A stretch of 64,000 bases of DNA, taken from Pseudomonas inefficax (GTDB lineage: Bacteria > Pseudomonadota > Gammaproteobacteria > Pseudomonadales > Pseudomonadaceae). The stretch spans positions 1 to 64,000 of the forward strand of contig NZ_OPYN01000187.1 in NCBI RefSeq assembly GCF_900277125.1, written 5' to 3'. The notes below the pieces were generated by a model. That model worked only from the letters and a program-made list of their open reading frames with translations, was not told the DNA's origin and searched no databases. This document shows positions 25,495 through 34,798 of the stretch, one piece after another; the first letter of the stretch is position 1, and every line of letters starts with the position of its first letter. Position numbers and translations under genes: made by a program.

Positions 25495-26805
25495 TCAACC
25501 CGCTCGCCGTGGGTTGTGATAGAGATCAGCGAACATGTCGGCCATGGCCTCTTCGCTGGGCTCGTCCTGCTGCTGCACATTGACCGCGCGGGAGACCAAC
25601 TGGTGCCCCCGAGGCAGGTGCAGGTCGTCAGGAATACGCGGCCCATCGGTCAGGTAGGCCACCGGCAGTTCATGACTGATGGCAAGGCTCAGCACGTCGC
25701 CAAGGCTCGCCGTTTCATCGAGTTTGGTCAGGATGCAACCGGCCAGGCCGCAGCGCTTGTAGCTGTGGTAGGCGGCAGTCAGCACCTGCTTCTGGCTGGT
25801 AGTGGCCAGCACCAGGTAGTTCTTCGCGGCAATGCCACGCCCGGCCAGGGTGTCCAGCTGCATGCGCAGGGCCGGGTCGCTGGCCTGCAGGCCGGCGGTA
25901 TCGATCAGCACCACGCGCTTGCGCAGCAGCGGCTCCAGCGCCGCAGCCAGCGACTGGCCCGGGTCGACGTAGGTCACCGGCACGTTGAGGATGCGGCCCA
26001 GGGTCTTGAGCTGCTCCTGGGCGCCGATGCGGAAGCTGTCCATGCTCACCAGTGCCAGGTTCTGCGCGCCGTACTTGAGCACGTAGCGGGCGGCCAGCTT
26101 GGCCAGGGTAGTGGTCTTGCCCATGCCGGCCGGGCCGACCATGGCGATCACACCCCCCTCTTCGATTGGCTCGACCTCGGGGATTTCGATCATCCGCGCC
26201 AGGTGCGCCAGCAACATGCGCCAGGCCTGGCGTGGCTCGTCGATCTCGGCGGTCAGGTCCAGTAGCTCACGGGCGATCGGCCCGGACAGGCCAATGCGCT
26301 GCAGCCGGCGCCAGACGGTGGCCTGCTGCGGCTTGCTGCCCTGCAGCTGATTCCAGGCCAGCGAGCCGAGCTGCACTTCCAGCAGCTCGCGCAGGCCCGA
26401 CAGCTCGGAGCGCATGGCATCGAACAGACGCGGGTCGACCGGTGCCGATGCGGGGGTTGCACCGGCGGCCTCGGGCGCATCGACGTGCGGTTCGATCAAC
26501 GGCTCGGCGGCGGTCAGCGACTGCCCGGCGAACAATTGGCGGTTGTTGTCGCTGCTGTCCGGGCGGGGATCCAGCTCGGCGCGGGCAGTGGCGATGCGCG
26601 TATGGGTCTTGCGCAGCTCTTCTTCCAGCTCGGCGTTAGGCACACGCGGGGCCAGGGCGGACAGTTTGTAGTCCAGCGCAGCCGTCAGTTCGACACCGCC
26701 GGCGATGCGGCGGTTGCCGATGATGGCGGCATCGGCGCCCAGCTCATCACGGACCAGCTTCATGGCCTGACGCATATCGGCGGCGAAAAATCGCTTAACT
26801 TGCAT
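25495..26805 (-). CDS. flhF: Flagellar placement GTPase FlhF
   Basis: FlhF is an SRP-type GTPase that marks the cell pole for flagellar assembly. The 436-residue protein has a basic N-terminal segment (MQVKRFFAADMRQAMKLVRDELGADA), a low-complexity B region, and the NG domain with G1 loop GPAGMGKT (224-231). Further GTPase motifs are VSMDSFRIGAQEQL, VLIDTAGL and LTKLDETASLGDVLSLA. It starts 11 bases after flhA and is followed by fleN. All nucleotide-binding motifs appear intact. Confidence 0.96.
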   Translation of the reverse strand: MQVKRFFAADMRQAMKLVRDELGADAAIIGNRRIAGGVELTAALDYKLSALAPRVPNAELEEELRKTHTRIATARAELDPRPDSSDNNRQLFAGQSLTAAEPLIEPHVDAPEAAGATPASAPVDPRLFDAMRSELSGLRELLEVQLGSLAWNQLQGSKPQQATVWRRLQRIGLSGPIARELLDLTAEIDEPRQAWRMLLAHLARMIEIPEVEPIEEGGVIAMVGPAGMGKTTTLAKLAARYVLKYGAQNLALVSMDSFRIGAQEQLKTLGRILNVPVTYVDPGQSLAAALEPLLRKRVVLIDTAGLQASDPALRMQLDTLAGRGIAAKNYLVLATTSQKQVLTAAYHSYKRCGLAGCILTKLDETASLGDVLSLAISHELPVAYLTDGPRIPDDLHLPRGHQLVSRAVNVQQQDEPSEEAMADMFADLYHNPRRAG

Positions 26806-26816
26806 TATCCCCTACC

Positions 26817-28946
26817 TCAGCCGTTAGGGCCCACGGTGGCAACGATGGTGACTTGCTTGTTGTCAGGTATTTCCTGATACGCCAGAACATGCAAATTCGG
26901 TACAGCCAGGCGACCGAAACGCGACAGCATGGCGCGGATCGGGCCGGCGACCAGAAGGATGGCCGGCTGGCCCTGCATTTCCTGGCGCTGGGCCGCCTCG
27001 ATCAACGAACGCTGCAGCTTTTCGGCCATGCTCGGCTCAAGAAGAACACCGTCTTCCTGACCTTGCCCGGCCCTCTGCAGACTATTGAGCAAAATCTGTT
27101 CCAATCTTGGCTCCAGGGTAATCACTGGCAGCTCCGACTCAATGCCGACAATGCTTTGCACGATGGCGCGACACAATCCGACGCGCACCGCCGCCACCAG
27201 CGCGGCGGTATCTTGACTCTTGCCGGCGTTGTTCGCGATCGCCTCGGCGATACTGCGAATATCGCGCACCGGCACCTGCTCCGACAACAGCGCTTGCAGC
27301 ACCTTGAGCAGGCCCGACAATGAAATGACACCTGGCACCAGCTCTTCTGCAAGTTTAGGCGATGCCTTGGCCAAAACCTGCAGTAGTTGCTGGACCTCTT
27401 CATGGCCAATCAGCTCGTGGCAGTGCTTCTGCAGGATCTGGTTCAAGTGGGTGGCCACCACGGTGCTGGCGTCGACCACGGTGTAGCCCAACGACTGTGC
27501 CTGGGCGCGCTGGCCAACATCGATCCACACGGCCTCCAGGCCGAACGCCGGGTCACGCGCGGCAATACCGTTGAGGGTGCCGAACACCTGGCCCGGGTTG
27601 ATTGCCAGTTCGCGATCCGGATAGATCTCGGCCTCGGCCAGGATCACCCCCATCAAGGTCAGGCGATAGGCGCTGGGCTGCAGGTCGAGGTTGTCGCGGA
27701 TGTGCACGGTGGGCATGAGGAAGCCCAGGTCTTGCGACAGTTTCTTGCGCACGCCCTTGATCCGCGCCAGCAACTGGCCGCCCTGGTTGCGATCGACCAG
27801 CGGGATCAGCCGGTAGCCGACCTCCAGGCCAATCATGTCGATCGGCGTGACGTCGTCCCAGCCCAGTTCCTTGGTTTCCAGCGCACGCTGTGGCGAGGGC
27901 AGCAAGTCCTGCTGGCGCTGCGCCTCCTGCAGGGCTTGCGCCTTGGCCTTCTGCTGCTTCTTCCATACCAGGTAGGCGCCACCACCGGCCAGCAGGCCGA
28001 GGCTGAGGAAGGCCACGTGCGGCATGCCCGGCACCAGGCCCATGACAATCATCAGCGCGCCGGACACCGCCAGGGCCTTGGGCGAATCGAACATCTGCCG
28101 GTTGATCAGCTTGCCCATGTCCTCGGAGCCCGAGGCGCGGGTAACCATGATCGCGGCAGCGGTGGACAGCAGCAGTGATGGCAATTGCGCCACCAAACCG
28201 TCACCGATGGTCAGCAAGGCGTACACCTTGCCGGCATCGCCAAAGCTCATGCCGTGCTGCAGCATGCCGATCAGCATGCCGCCGATCAGGTTGATGAACA
28301 GGATCAGCAGGCCGGCGATGGCGTCACCGCGGACGAACTTGCTGGCACCGTCCATCGAACCGTAGAACTCGGCTTCCTGCGCCACTTCGGCGCGGCGGTG
28401 CTTGGCCTGGGCCTGGTCGATCAGGCCGGCGTTGAGGTCGGCGTCGATGGCCATCTGCTTGCCGGGCATGGCGTCGAGGGTGAAACGCGCGCTCACTTCC
28501 GAGATACGCCCGGCGCCCTTGGTCACCACCACGAAGTTGATGATCATGAGGATGGCGAACACCACGGCACCGACCACGTAGTTACCGCCGATCACCACCT
28601 CGCCGAAGGCCTGGATCACCTTGCCGGCTGCGCCGTGGCCCTCCTGGCCATGCAGCATCACAACCCGGGTGGATGCAACGTTCAGGGCCAGGCGCAACAG
28701 CGTGGCCACCAGCAGGATGGTGGGGAACGCGGCGAAGTCGAGCGGGCGCAGCGCATAGACGCAGACCAGCAGCACCACGATCGACAGGGCGATGTTGAAG
28801 GTGAAGAACACGTCGAGCAGGAACGGCGGTATCGGCAACATCATCATTGCCAACATCACCAGCAGCAACAGCGGCACACCCAGGTTGCCCCGACCGAGCC
28901 CGGCCAGGTTGTTACGGGCGTTGCTGATTAACTGAGTGCGATCCAC
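26817..28946 (-). CDS. flhA: Flagellar export gate protein FlhA
   Basis: FlhA is the large export-gate component of the flagellar type III secretion system. The best start is the GTG at 28946, preceded by AAGAGGA; it gives 709 residues beginning MDRTQLISNARNNLAGLGRG and matches the family. An upstream in-frame extension has no support. The N-terminal half has about eight transmembrane helices with the FHIPEP-type signature region (RISEVSARFTLDAMPGKQMAIDADLNAGLI). The C-terminal cytoplasmic domain includes the LARIKGVRKKLSQDLGFLMPTVHIRDN segment. A candidate sigma54 promoter lies upstream. Confidence 0.96.
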   Translation of the reverse strand: MDRTQLISNARNNLAGLGRGNLGVPLLLLVMLAMMMLPIPPFLLDVFFTFNIALSIVVLLVCVYALRPLDFAAFPTILLVATLLRLALNVASTRVVMLHGQEGHGAAGKVIQAFGEVVIGGNYVVGAVVFAILMIINFVVVTKGAGRISEVSARFTLDAMPGKQMAIDADLNAGLIDQAQAKHRRAEVAQEAEFYGSMDGASKFVRGDAIAGLLILFINLIGGMLIGMLQHGMSFGDAGKVYALLTIGDGLVAQLPSLLLSTAAAIMVTRASGSEDMGKLINRQMFDSPKALAVSGALMIVMGLVPGMPHVAFLSLGLLAGGGAYLVWKKQQKAKAQALQEAQRQQDLLPSPQRALETKELGWDDVTPIDMIGLEVGYRLIPLVDRNQGGQLLARIKGVRKKLSQDLGFLMPTVHIRDNLDLQPSAYRLTLMGVILAEAEIYPDRELAINPGQVFGTLNGIAARDPAFGLEAVWIDVGQRAQAQSLGYTVVDASTVVATHLNQILQKHCHELIGHEEVQQLLQVLAKASPKLAEELVPGVISLSGLLKVLQALLSEQVPVRDIRSIAEAIANNAGKSQDTAALVAAVRVGLCRAIVQSIVGIESELPVITLEPRLEQILLNSLQRAGQGQEDGVLLEPSMAEKLQRSLIEAAQRQEMQGQPAILLVAGPIRAMLSRFGRLAVPNLHVLAYQEIPDNKQVTIVATVGPNG

Positions 28947-29001
28947 CGCGAGTCCTCTTGATGCAAAACTTTGACGCACAGGGGGCGCCTGGCGCTGGCT
29001 T

Positions 29002-29017
29002 TGCAAGAAGCCTTCCA
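29002..29017 (-). promoter_or_regulatory. Candidate sigma54 promoter of flhA
   Basis: On the minus strand TGGAAGGCTTCTTGCA matches TGGCAC-N5-TTGCA at the invariant GG and GC and at nine of eleven consensus bases. It lies about 56 bases upstream of the flhA GTG. The -24 half-site is imperfect. Confidence 0.55.
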
Positions 29018-29055
29018 ACTTTGCTCGACGGGGGATTTATGTTGTCTGTTCCGGC

Positions 29056-29145
29056 CTCTTCGCGGGTGAACCCGCTCCCACAGGGACCGCACAGCCTTCA
29101 AGGCCCGCAGAGGACCTGTGGGAGCGGGTTCACCCGCGAAAGGGC
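29056..29145. repeat. REP palindrome pair between flhB and flhA
   Basis: Inverted REP units with core GCGGGTTCACCCGC at about 29056-29085 and 29115-29145 face each other in the gap between the flhB stop and the flhA promoter. Confidence 0.9.
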
Positions 29146-29164
29146 CAGAAGCCCTGACACAAGG

Positions 29165-30307
29165 TCAACTGTCGCGACGCAGGTCCGACGGGATCGGCAG
29201 GTCGTCCTTCAGCGGCTCTGGCCGCTTGCCCTTGCCTGCCCGGTACTGACGGATCTGGAACACATAGGCCAGCACCTGGGCCACCGCCAGGTACAAGCCG
29301 GCGGGGATTTCCTGCTCAAGCTCGGTGGAGTAATAGATCGCCCGCGCCAACGCCGGCGACTCGAGGATCTGGACCTTGTGCTCCACACCGATCTCGCGAA
29401 TCTTCAAGGCAATGAAATCCGTGCCCTTGGCCAGCAGCAATGGCGCCGCCCCGCCTTTCTCCGGGTCGTACTGCAAGGCCACCGCATAATGCGTCGGGTT
29501 GGTGATGATCACATCGGCTTCGGGCACGGCCGCCATCATGCGCCGCTGTGAAGCCTCACGCTGCAGCTGGCGAATACGCTGCTTGACCTCGGGCTTGCCT
29601 TCACTGTCCTTGTACTCGTCCTTGACCTCCTGCTTGGTCATCTTCAGCTTGTTGTGCGCCTGCCACAGCTGGAACGGCACGTCCGCCGCCGCAATCAACA
29701 GCAGCCCCGCCGACATCCACAACGCACTCCAGCCCACCACCTGCAGGCTATGGATGATCGCCTGCTCCAACGGCTCGTTGGCGATGGCCAGCAGCGCCTG
29801 GCGGTCATTGACCAGTACCACTACCGCCACGACCAGAATCACGAGAAACTTGGCGAACGCTTTCAAGAGTTCGGTCAGGGCATTCATCGAGAACATGCGC
29901 TTGACCCCTGACAAGGGATTCATGCGGCTGAATTTCGGCTGCAACAGGCTGCCGGAAAACAGGAAACCGCCCAGGGCGATCGGCGCGACGAAGGAAATCA
30001 CGAACAACAGGATCAATATCGGCTGCACTGCCCAGATGGCCATCTTGCCCGAGGCCAGCAGGAAGGCACCCATGGCCCGCTCATCGGTGATGAAGTCGCG
30101 GGTCAGGCTGAAGTTCATGCGCATGATCGCCAGCAGCGTCTCGGCCAGGTGGCCGCCAAACGCCAACAGGCCACCGGCGCCGGCCAGGGTCACCGCCACC
30201 GTGTTCAGTTCCTTGGACCGCGCGATCTCGCCTTTCTCGCGAGCATCGCGCTTGCGCTTGTCGGTGGGTTCTTCTGTCTTGTCCTGACCGCTTTCGCTTT
30301 CTGCCAT
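29165..30307 (-). CDS. flhB: Flagellar export switch protein FlhB
   Basis: FlhB controls substrate specificity of the flagellar export apparatus. The 380-residue protein has a charged N-terminus (MAESESGQDKTEEPTDKRKRDAREKGEIARSKEL), four transmembrane helices, and the cytoplasmic domain with the autocleavage motif N270-P271-T272-H273 in VIITNPTHYAVALQYD. A RRAGKGKRPEPLKDD-like basic tail ends it. It follows fliR with a 2-base gap and closes the fliL-to-flhB operon; a REP pair lies after it. Compare the stand-alone C-domain protein at 8587-8928. Confidence 0.97.
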   Translation of the reverse strand: MAESESGQDKTEEPTDKRKRDAREKGEIARSKELNTVAVTLAGAGGLLAFGGHLAETLLAIMRMNFSLTRDFITDERAMGAFLLASGKMAIWAVQPILILLFVISFVAPIALGGFLFSGSLLQPKFSRMNPLSGVKRMFSMNALTELLKAFAKFLVILVVAVVVLVNDRQALLAIANEPLEQAIIHSLQVVGWSALWMSAGLLLIAAADVPFQLWQAHNKLKMTKQEVKDEYKDSEGKPEVKQRIRQLQREASQRRMMAAVPEADVIITNPTHYAVALQYDPEKGGAAPLLLAKGTDFIALKIREIGVEHKVQILESPALARAIYYSTELEQEIPAGLYLAVAQVLAYVFQIRQYRAGKGKRPEPLKDDLPIPSDLRRDS

Positions 30308-30309
30308 GC

Positions 30310-31086
30310 TCAGCGCGCCCTCGCCAGTTCACGCAGCCATTGCAGCGCTTCGCTGGCCAATGCCTGGTAATGGGAAAGTATATCGGCCAGGCCAACCCAG
30401 AAAATGAACATGCCCATGACCAGGGTAAGCGGAAAACCGATGGAGAAAATGTTCAACTGCGGCGCGGCACGCGTCATTACGCCAAAGGCGATGTTCACCA
30501 CCAGCAGCGCGGCGATAGCCGGCAGGATCAGCAGAAGGCCGGCGCCGAACACCCAGCCCAGGCGCCCCGCCAGTTCCCAGAACTGATTGACCACCAGCGC
30601 ATTGCCCACCGGCAAGGTGGTGAAACTTTCGGTCAGCACCTCGAACGCCACCAGATGGCCGTTCATCAGCAGGAACAGCACGCTCACCAGCATGGTCATG
30701 AACTGGCTGATCACCGCGACGTTGACGCCGTTCGCCGGGTCGACCATCGATGCGAAGGCCATGCCCATCTGCACCGCGACGACCTGGCCAGCGATCACGA
30801 ACGCCTGGAACAACAACTGCAACGACAACCCGAACAGCGCCCCGACGATGACCTGCTCGGCACACAGCAGCAGGCCGCGCAGGCTCAACGGGTCGAACTC
30901 GGGCAAGGGTGGCAGGGCCGGGACGATCACCACGGTGATAGCCACGGCCACATACAGGCGCACCCGCGCCGGCAGCATGCGGGTGCCGAAGATCGGCATG
31001 GTCATCAGCACCGCCGTCACCCGGAACAACGGCAGGATGAAGGTGGCAACCCAGGTGCCGATCTGCGTGTCGGTCAGCTCCAGCAT
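30310..31086 (-). CDS. fliR: Flagellar export gate protein FliR
   Basis: FliR is part of the FliPQR export-gate core. The 258-residue integral membrane protein has about six hydrophobic segments and family features such as FRVTAVLMTMPIFGTRMLPARVRLYVAVAITVVI near the start and the GLSLQLLFQAFVIAGQVVAVQMGMAFASMVDP segment. It lies 7 bases after fliQ and 2 bases before flhB in the minus-strand fliLMNOPQR-flhB operon. Confidence 0.96.
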   Translation of the reverse strand: MLELTDTQIGTWVATFILPLFRVTAVLMTMPIFGTRMLPARVRLYVAVAITVVIVPALPPLPEFDPLSLRGLLLCAEQVIVGALFGLSLQLLFQAFVIAGQVVAVQMGMAFASMVDPANGVNVAVISQFMTMLVSVLFLLMNGHLVAFEVLTESFTTLPVGNALVVNQFWELAGRLGWVFGAGLLLILPAIAALLVVNIAFGVMTRAAPQLNIFSIGFPLTLVMGMFIFWVGLADILSHYQALASEALQWLRELARAR

Positions 31087-31093
31087 CGGCGCG

Positions 31094-31363
31094 TCAACCG
31101 ATCAAATGCGGGATGTTGGTGTAGAGGCTGATGAAGTACTCCATGAACTTCTGCACCAGCCACGGCCCGGCGACGATCAGCGTGACCAGCATCACCAGCA
31201 GGCGCGGGAGGAAACTCAGGGTCTGTTCGTTGATCTGCGTGGCGGCCTGGAACATCGCCACCACCAGGCCCACCAGCAGGCTGGGCACTACCAGTATGGC
31301 GACCATCAGGGTGGTCAGCCACAAGGCATCACGGAACAGGTCGACAGCGACTTCAGGTGTCAT
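31094..31363 (-). CDS. fliQ: Flagellar export gate protein FliQ
   Basis: FliQ is a small hairpin membrane protein of the FliPQR gate. The 89-residue sequence begins MTPEVAVDLFRDALWLTTLM and has two transmembrane segments (about residues 15-38 and 50-72). They are joined by the conserved QAATQINEQTLSFLPRL segment. It starts 21 bases after fliP. Length matches the family exactly. Confidence 0.97.
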   Translation of the reverse strand: MTPEVAVDLFRDALWLTTLMVAILVVPSLLVGLVVAMFQAATQINEQTLSFLPRLLVMLVTLIVAGPWLVQKFMEYFISLYTNIPHLIG

Positions 31364-31384
31364 CGGCGGCTCTCCTTGACGGCG

Positions 31385-32140
31385 TCAGACGCCGCCGAAA
31401 CTGCTGGCCAGGGTACCCATGATCAGCGCCCAGCCATCCACCAGCACGAACAGCATGATCTTGAACGGCAGCGAGATGATCAGCGGCGACAGCATCATCA
31501 TGCCCATGGCCATCAGCACGCTGGCCACCACCATGTCGATGATCAGGAACGGGATGAAGATCATGAAACCGATCTGGAATGCGGTCTTCAGCTCTGAGGT
31601 GACGAACGCCGGTACCAGGATCGTCAGCGGCACCTGGTCCGGGCCGGCGATGTCGGTACGCTTGGACAGGCGCATGAACAGGTCGAGGTCGCTTTGCCGG
31701 GTTTGTGCCAGCATGAAGTCCTTGAGCGGCACCTGGGCCTTGTCTATGGCCTGCTGGGCGGTCATCTGCTCCTTCAGGTACGGCTGCAGCGCGTCCTGGT
31801 TCACCCGGTCGAACACCGGCGCCATGATGAACATGGTCAGGAACAGCGCCATGCCGGTCAGCAACTGGTTCGACGGCGTCTGCTGCAGGCCCAGGGCCTG
31901 ACGCAGGATCGAGAACACGATGATGATGCGGGTGAAGCTGGTCATCAGGATGACGAACGCCGGAATGAAGCTGAGCGCCGTCATGATCAGCAGGATCTGC
32001 AGGCTGACCGAGTATTCCTGCTGCCCGTCCGGGGTATTGGACAGGGTAATGGCCGGGATCGACAGCGGGTCGGCACCCAAGGCCAGCGGCGCAGCCAGCA
32101 GCAGCGCCAGAGTCAACAACACACGCAGCGCGCCACTCAT
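31385..32140 (-). CDS. fliP: Flagellar export gate protein FliP
   Basis: FliP forms the pentameric core of the export gate. The ATG at 32140 overlaps the fliO stop by one base (TGATG) and gives 251 residues; a GTG immediately before is possible. A cleavable signal sequence (MSGALRVLLTLALLLAAPLALGA) precedes the mature protein. The FliP signatures are visible: LSFIPAFVILMTSFTRIIIVFSILRQALGLQQTPSNQLL and PFLIIDMVVASVLMAMGMMMLSP. Confidence 0.97.
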   Translation of the reverse strand: MSGALRVLLTLALLLAAPLALGADPLSIPAITLSNTPDGQQEYSVSLQILLIMTALSFIPAFVILMTSFTRIIIVFSILRQALGLQQTPSNQLLTGMALFLTMFIMAPVFDRVNQDALQPYLKEQMTAQQAIDKAQVPLKDFMLAQTRQSDLDLFMRLSKRTDIAGPDQVPLTILVPAFVTSELKTAFQIGFMIFIPFLIIDMVVASVLMAMGMMMLSPLIISLPFKIMLFVLVDGWALIMGTLASSFGGV

Positions 32141-32574
32141 CACTTCTTGTCCTTAGGGTCCTTGCCCATCAGCTCCATCAGCCGCTGGGCAAACTCCGGC
32201 GTCGCCTGACGGGCACTTTCCGGCACTTCCACGGGTTCGGCCAGCACATGCAGGGCCTCGATGCTGCCAGGGGTATGGCCGATCAGGATCTGCTCCTTGC
32301 CCACCTGCACCAGCAGCAGCCGATCACGCGGGCCGATGGCCCGGCTGCCGACGATCTCGATCACCTGCCCGCCCTTCACCGCCGTGCTTTGCATGCGCCG
32401 CAGCAACCAGGCCAGGAAGAAGATCAGGCCGACCACCAGCAGCAGGCCGAAGACCATCTGCGCCAACTGCCCACCGAGGCTGCCAGGCGCGGTTGCCGGG
32501 GTTGCCGCCGGCGTGGCCGCGGCCAGGCATGCCTGGCTGGCGAGCAGCGCGGCGAGCGCCGCGATGGCGCGCAT
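32140..32574 (-). CDS. fliO: Flagellar biosynthesis protein FliO
   Basis: FliO is an assembly scaffold for the FliP ring. The ATG at 32574 is chosen because GAAGG lies at good spacing; it gives 144 residues beginning MRAIAALAALLASQACLAAA. A GTG at 32586 directly after the fliN stop is an alternative. A signal-like N-terminus is followed by an Ala/Pro/Thr stretch. A transmembrane helix (LAQMVFGLLLVVGLIFFLAWLLRR) and the cytoplasmic domain VIEIVGSRAIGPRDRLLLVQVGKEQILIG complete it. Confidence 0.93.
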   Translation of the reverse strand: MRAIAALAALLASQACLAAATPAATPATAPGSLGGQLAQMVFGLLLVVGLIFFLAWLLRRMQSTAVKGGQVIEIVGSRAIGPRDRLLLVQVGKEQILIGHTPGSIEALHVLAEPVEVPESARQATPEFAQRLMELMGKDPKDKK

Positions 32575-32586
32575 CGTGCCCTTCAC

Positions 32587-33057
32587 TCAGCGCAGCTTCT
32601 TGATACGTTCGCTGGGGCTGATCACGTCGGTCAGGCGGATGCCGAACTTTTCGTTGACCACCACCACTTCGCCATGGGCGATCAGCGTGCCGTTGACCAG
32701 CACGTCGAGCGGTTCGCCGGCCAGGCGATCGAGCTCGATCACCGAGCCCTGGTTGAGCTGCAGCAGGTTGCGGATGTTGATCTCGGTGCTGCCCACTTCC
32801 ATGGAAATGTTCACCGGGATATCCAGGATCACGTCCAGGTTCGGGCCTTCGAGGCTGACGTTTTCGTTCGGCTTCGGCGAGCTGGCAAACTCTTCCATCG
32901 GCAGGCGGCCCGGGCCGCTGGCGCTGCTACCGGTGTCACCACCCAGCAGTGCATCGATGTCGGCCTGGCCGGCTGCACCGGTTTCTTCCAGTGCCGCAGC
33001 CCACTCATCGGCCAGCGCCTGGTCCTCTGCAGAGGTGATCTCGTTTTCGTTAGCCAT
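32587..33057 (-). CDS. fliN: Flagellar motor switch protein FliN
   Basis: FliN is a C-ring component that helps set rotation direction. The ATG at 33057 (MANENEITSAEDQALADEW) is preceded by GAGGAAA and gives 156 residues. An acidic, variable N-terminus is followed by the SpoA domain (LDVILDIPVNISMEVGSTEINIRNLLQLNQGSVIELDRLAGEPLDVLVNGTLIAHGEVVVV). It lies between fliM (47-base gap) and fliO. Confidence 0.97.
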   Translation of the reverse strand: MANENEITSAEDQALADEWAAALEETGAAGQADIDALLGGDTGSSASGPGRLPMEEFASSPKPNENVSLEGPNLDVILDIPVNISMEVGSTEINIRNLLQLNQGSVIELDRLAGEPLDVLVNGTLIAHGEVVVVNEKFGIRLTDVISPSERIKKLR

Positions 33058-33104
33058 GGTTTCCTCGACAGGCATTCAATTCGTTAGGAGTGACCGGCAC
33101 GCCG

Positions 33105-34073
33105 TCAGCGGCGTTCGATCGGGTCGATGATCTGCAGCGCCAGGTTGCCCTTGTGCGAACCCAGGCGCGCCTTGAACGACGGCACGCCGTTAGCGCGCAG
33201 CACCAGGTGCTCGGGCAGCTCCACCGGGATCACGTCGCCAGGCTGCATGTGCAGGATGTCGCGCAGCTTCAGCTGGCGCCGGGCTACGGTGGCGGTCAGC
33301 GGCACGGCCACGTCCAGCACGTCCTCGCGCAGGGCCTTGACCCAGCGCTCGTCCTGGTCGTCCAGGTCGGACTGGAAACCGGCATCGAGCATTTCCCGCA
33401 CCGGCTCGATCATCGAGTACGGCATGGTCACGTGCAGGTCGCCGCCACCGCCGTCCAGTTCGATGTGGAAGGTGGACACCACCACCGCTTCGCTGGGGCC
33501 GACAATGTTGGCCATGGCCGGGTTTACTTCGGAGTTCATGTATTCGAAGGTGACCGGCATGATTGCCTGCCAGGCTTCCTTGAGGTCGACGAAGCACTGG
33601 TCCAGCACCATGCGCACCACGCGCAGCTCGGTGGGGGTGAATTCGCGGCCTTCGATCTTGGCGTGGCGACCGTCGCCGCCGAAGAAGTTGTCCACCAGCT
33701 TGAACACCAGCTTGGCGTCGAGGATGAACAGCGAGGTGCCGCGCAGCGGCTTGATCTTGACCAGGTTGAGGCTGGTCGGCACGTACAGCGAGTGTACGTA
33801 TTCGCCGAACTTCATCACTTGCACGCCACCCACTGCCACGTCGGCGGAACGGCGCAGCAGGTTGAACATGCTGATACGGGTGTAACGGGCGAAACGCTCG
33901 TTGATCATTTCCAGGGTCGGCATGCGGCCCCGCACGATACGGTCCTGACTGGTCAGGTCGTAGCTTTTGATGCTGCCAGGCTCGGATGCACTCTCGGTCT
34001 GCACCAGCCCGTCGTCGACGCCATGCAACAGGGCATCGATTTCATCCTGGGACAGCAGGTCCTGTACGGCCAT
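33105..34073 (-). CDS. fliM: Flagellar motor switch protein FliM
   Basis: FliM binds CheY-P and links FliG to FliN in the C-ring. The 322-residue protein has the N-terminal CheY-binding segment with LLSQDEIDALLHGV. The middle CheC-like domain includes the GGxG loop region of FliM (VDNFFGGDGRHAKIEGREFT). A C-terminal SpoA domain resembling FliN follows (VPLTATVARRQLKLRDILHMQPGDVIPVE). It begins 9 bases after fliL. Confidence 0.97.
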   Translation of the reverse strand: MAVQDLLSQDEIDALLHGVDDGLVQTESASEPGSIKSYDLTSQDRIVRGRMPTLEMINERFARYTRISMFNLLRRSADVAVGGVQVMKFGEYVHSLYVPTSLNLVKIKPLRGTSLFILDAKLVFKLVDNFFGGDGRHAKIEGREFTPTELRVVRMVLDQCFVDLKEAWQAIMPVTFEYMNSEVNPAMANIVGPSEAVVVSTFHIELDGGGGDLHVTMPYSMIEPVREMLDAGFQSDLDDQDERWVKALREDVLDVAVPLTATVARRQLKLRDILHMQPGDVIPVELPEHLVLRANGVPSFKARLGSHKGNLALQIIDPIERR

Positions 34074-34082
34074 TGCGGACTC

Positions 34083-34580
34083 CTACTGCAATACGAAATT
34101 GGTGAACAGCAACTGGTCGACGACCGGCTTGCCGACTTCCTTCTGCGCCACTTCCTGGACCACTGCGGTGGCCTTCTGGCGCAGCATTTCCTGCCCCACC
34201 GGGCTGCCGGCCAGGGTGTCGAAGCCTTGCCCGGAGAACATCATCACCAGGTTGTTGCGGATCACCGGCATGTGCACCTTGAGCGCATCCAGGTCAGCCT
34301 GGCTGCGCGCCTGCATGGTGATGCTCACCTGCATGTAGCGCTGGCGACCGTTCTGGTTGAAGTTGACCACAAAGGCCGGAGCCAGCGCTTCGTAGATAGC
34401 CGCTGGCTTGACGTTGCTGGCTGCAGGATCGGCGGCCGGGGCCGGCTCGCTCTTGTGCATGATGAACCAGGTAGCGCCCACCGAAAGGCCGACCGCCAGC
34501 AACAGGCCCACTACTGCCAGCAGGATCAGCTTGAGTTTGCCTTTAGTGGCGGGGTCTTTGACTGCTTCGCTCTTCGCCAT
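34083..34580 (-). CDS. fliL: Flagellar basal body-associated protein FliL
   Basis: FliL surrounds the stator and supports torque. The 165-residue protein has a short basic N-terminus, one transmembrane helix (LILLAVVGLLLAVGLSVGATWFIM), a Pro/Ala linker, and the periplasmic stomatin-like FliL domain (IYEALAPAFVVNFNQNGRQRYMQVSITMQARSQADLDALKVHMPVIRNNLVMMFSGQ). It is the first gene of the fliLMNOPQR-flhB operon and has a strong sigma54 promoter match 51 bases upstream. Confidence 0.96.
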   Translation of the reverse strand: MAKSEAVKDPATKGKLKLILLAVVGLLLAVGLSVGATWFIMHKSEPAPAADPAASNVKPAAIYEALAPAFVVNFNQNGRQRYMQVSITMQARSQADLDALKVHMPVIRNNLVMMFSGQGFDTLAGSPVGQEMLRQKATAVVQEVAQKEVGKPVVDQLLFTNFVLQ

Positions 34581-34630
34581 GCCAATAATCCGTCGTCCAT
34601 CGGGGGTTCAAGGGAGAATGGCTTGGCTTG

Positions 34631-34646
34631 AGCAAGTGTTATGCCA
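34631..34646 (-). promoter_or_regulatory. Sigma54 promoter of the fliL operon
   Basis: TGGCATAACACTTGCT on the minus strand matches TGGCAC-N5-TTGCW with a single deviation, GG and GC correctly spaced. It lies about 51 bases upstream of fliL. This is expected for a FleQ/FleR-controlled operon. Confidence 0.8.
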
Positions 34647-34684
34647 GATTTTGCAGAAGGGCATTTTCAGCAGGGACAACTGTG

Positions 34685-34782
34685 CTGGCTTCTTCGCGGG
34701 TGAACCCGCTCCCACAGGACCTGCACAGGCTGCCGATCCCGCATCGTACTTGTGGGAGCGGGTTTACCCGCGAAGAGGCCAG
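34685..34782. repeat. REP palindrome pair between fliK and fliL
   Basis: Facing REP units with cores GCGGGTGAACCCGC and GCGGGTTTACCCGC lie at about 34685-34719 and 34750-34782, 17 bases beyond the fliK stop. Confidence 0.9.
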
Positions 34783-34798
34783 TACAGGCAATCGAGAT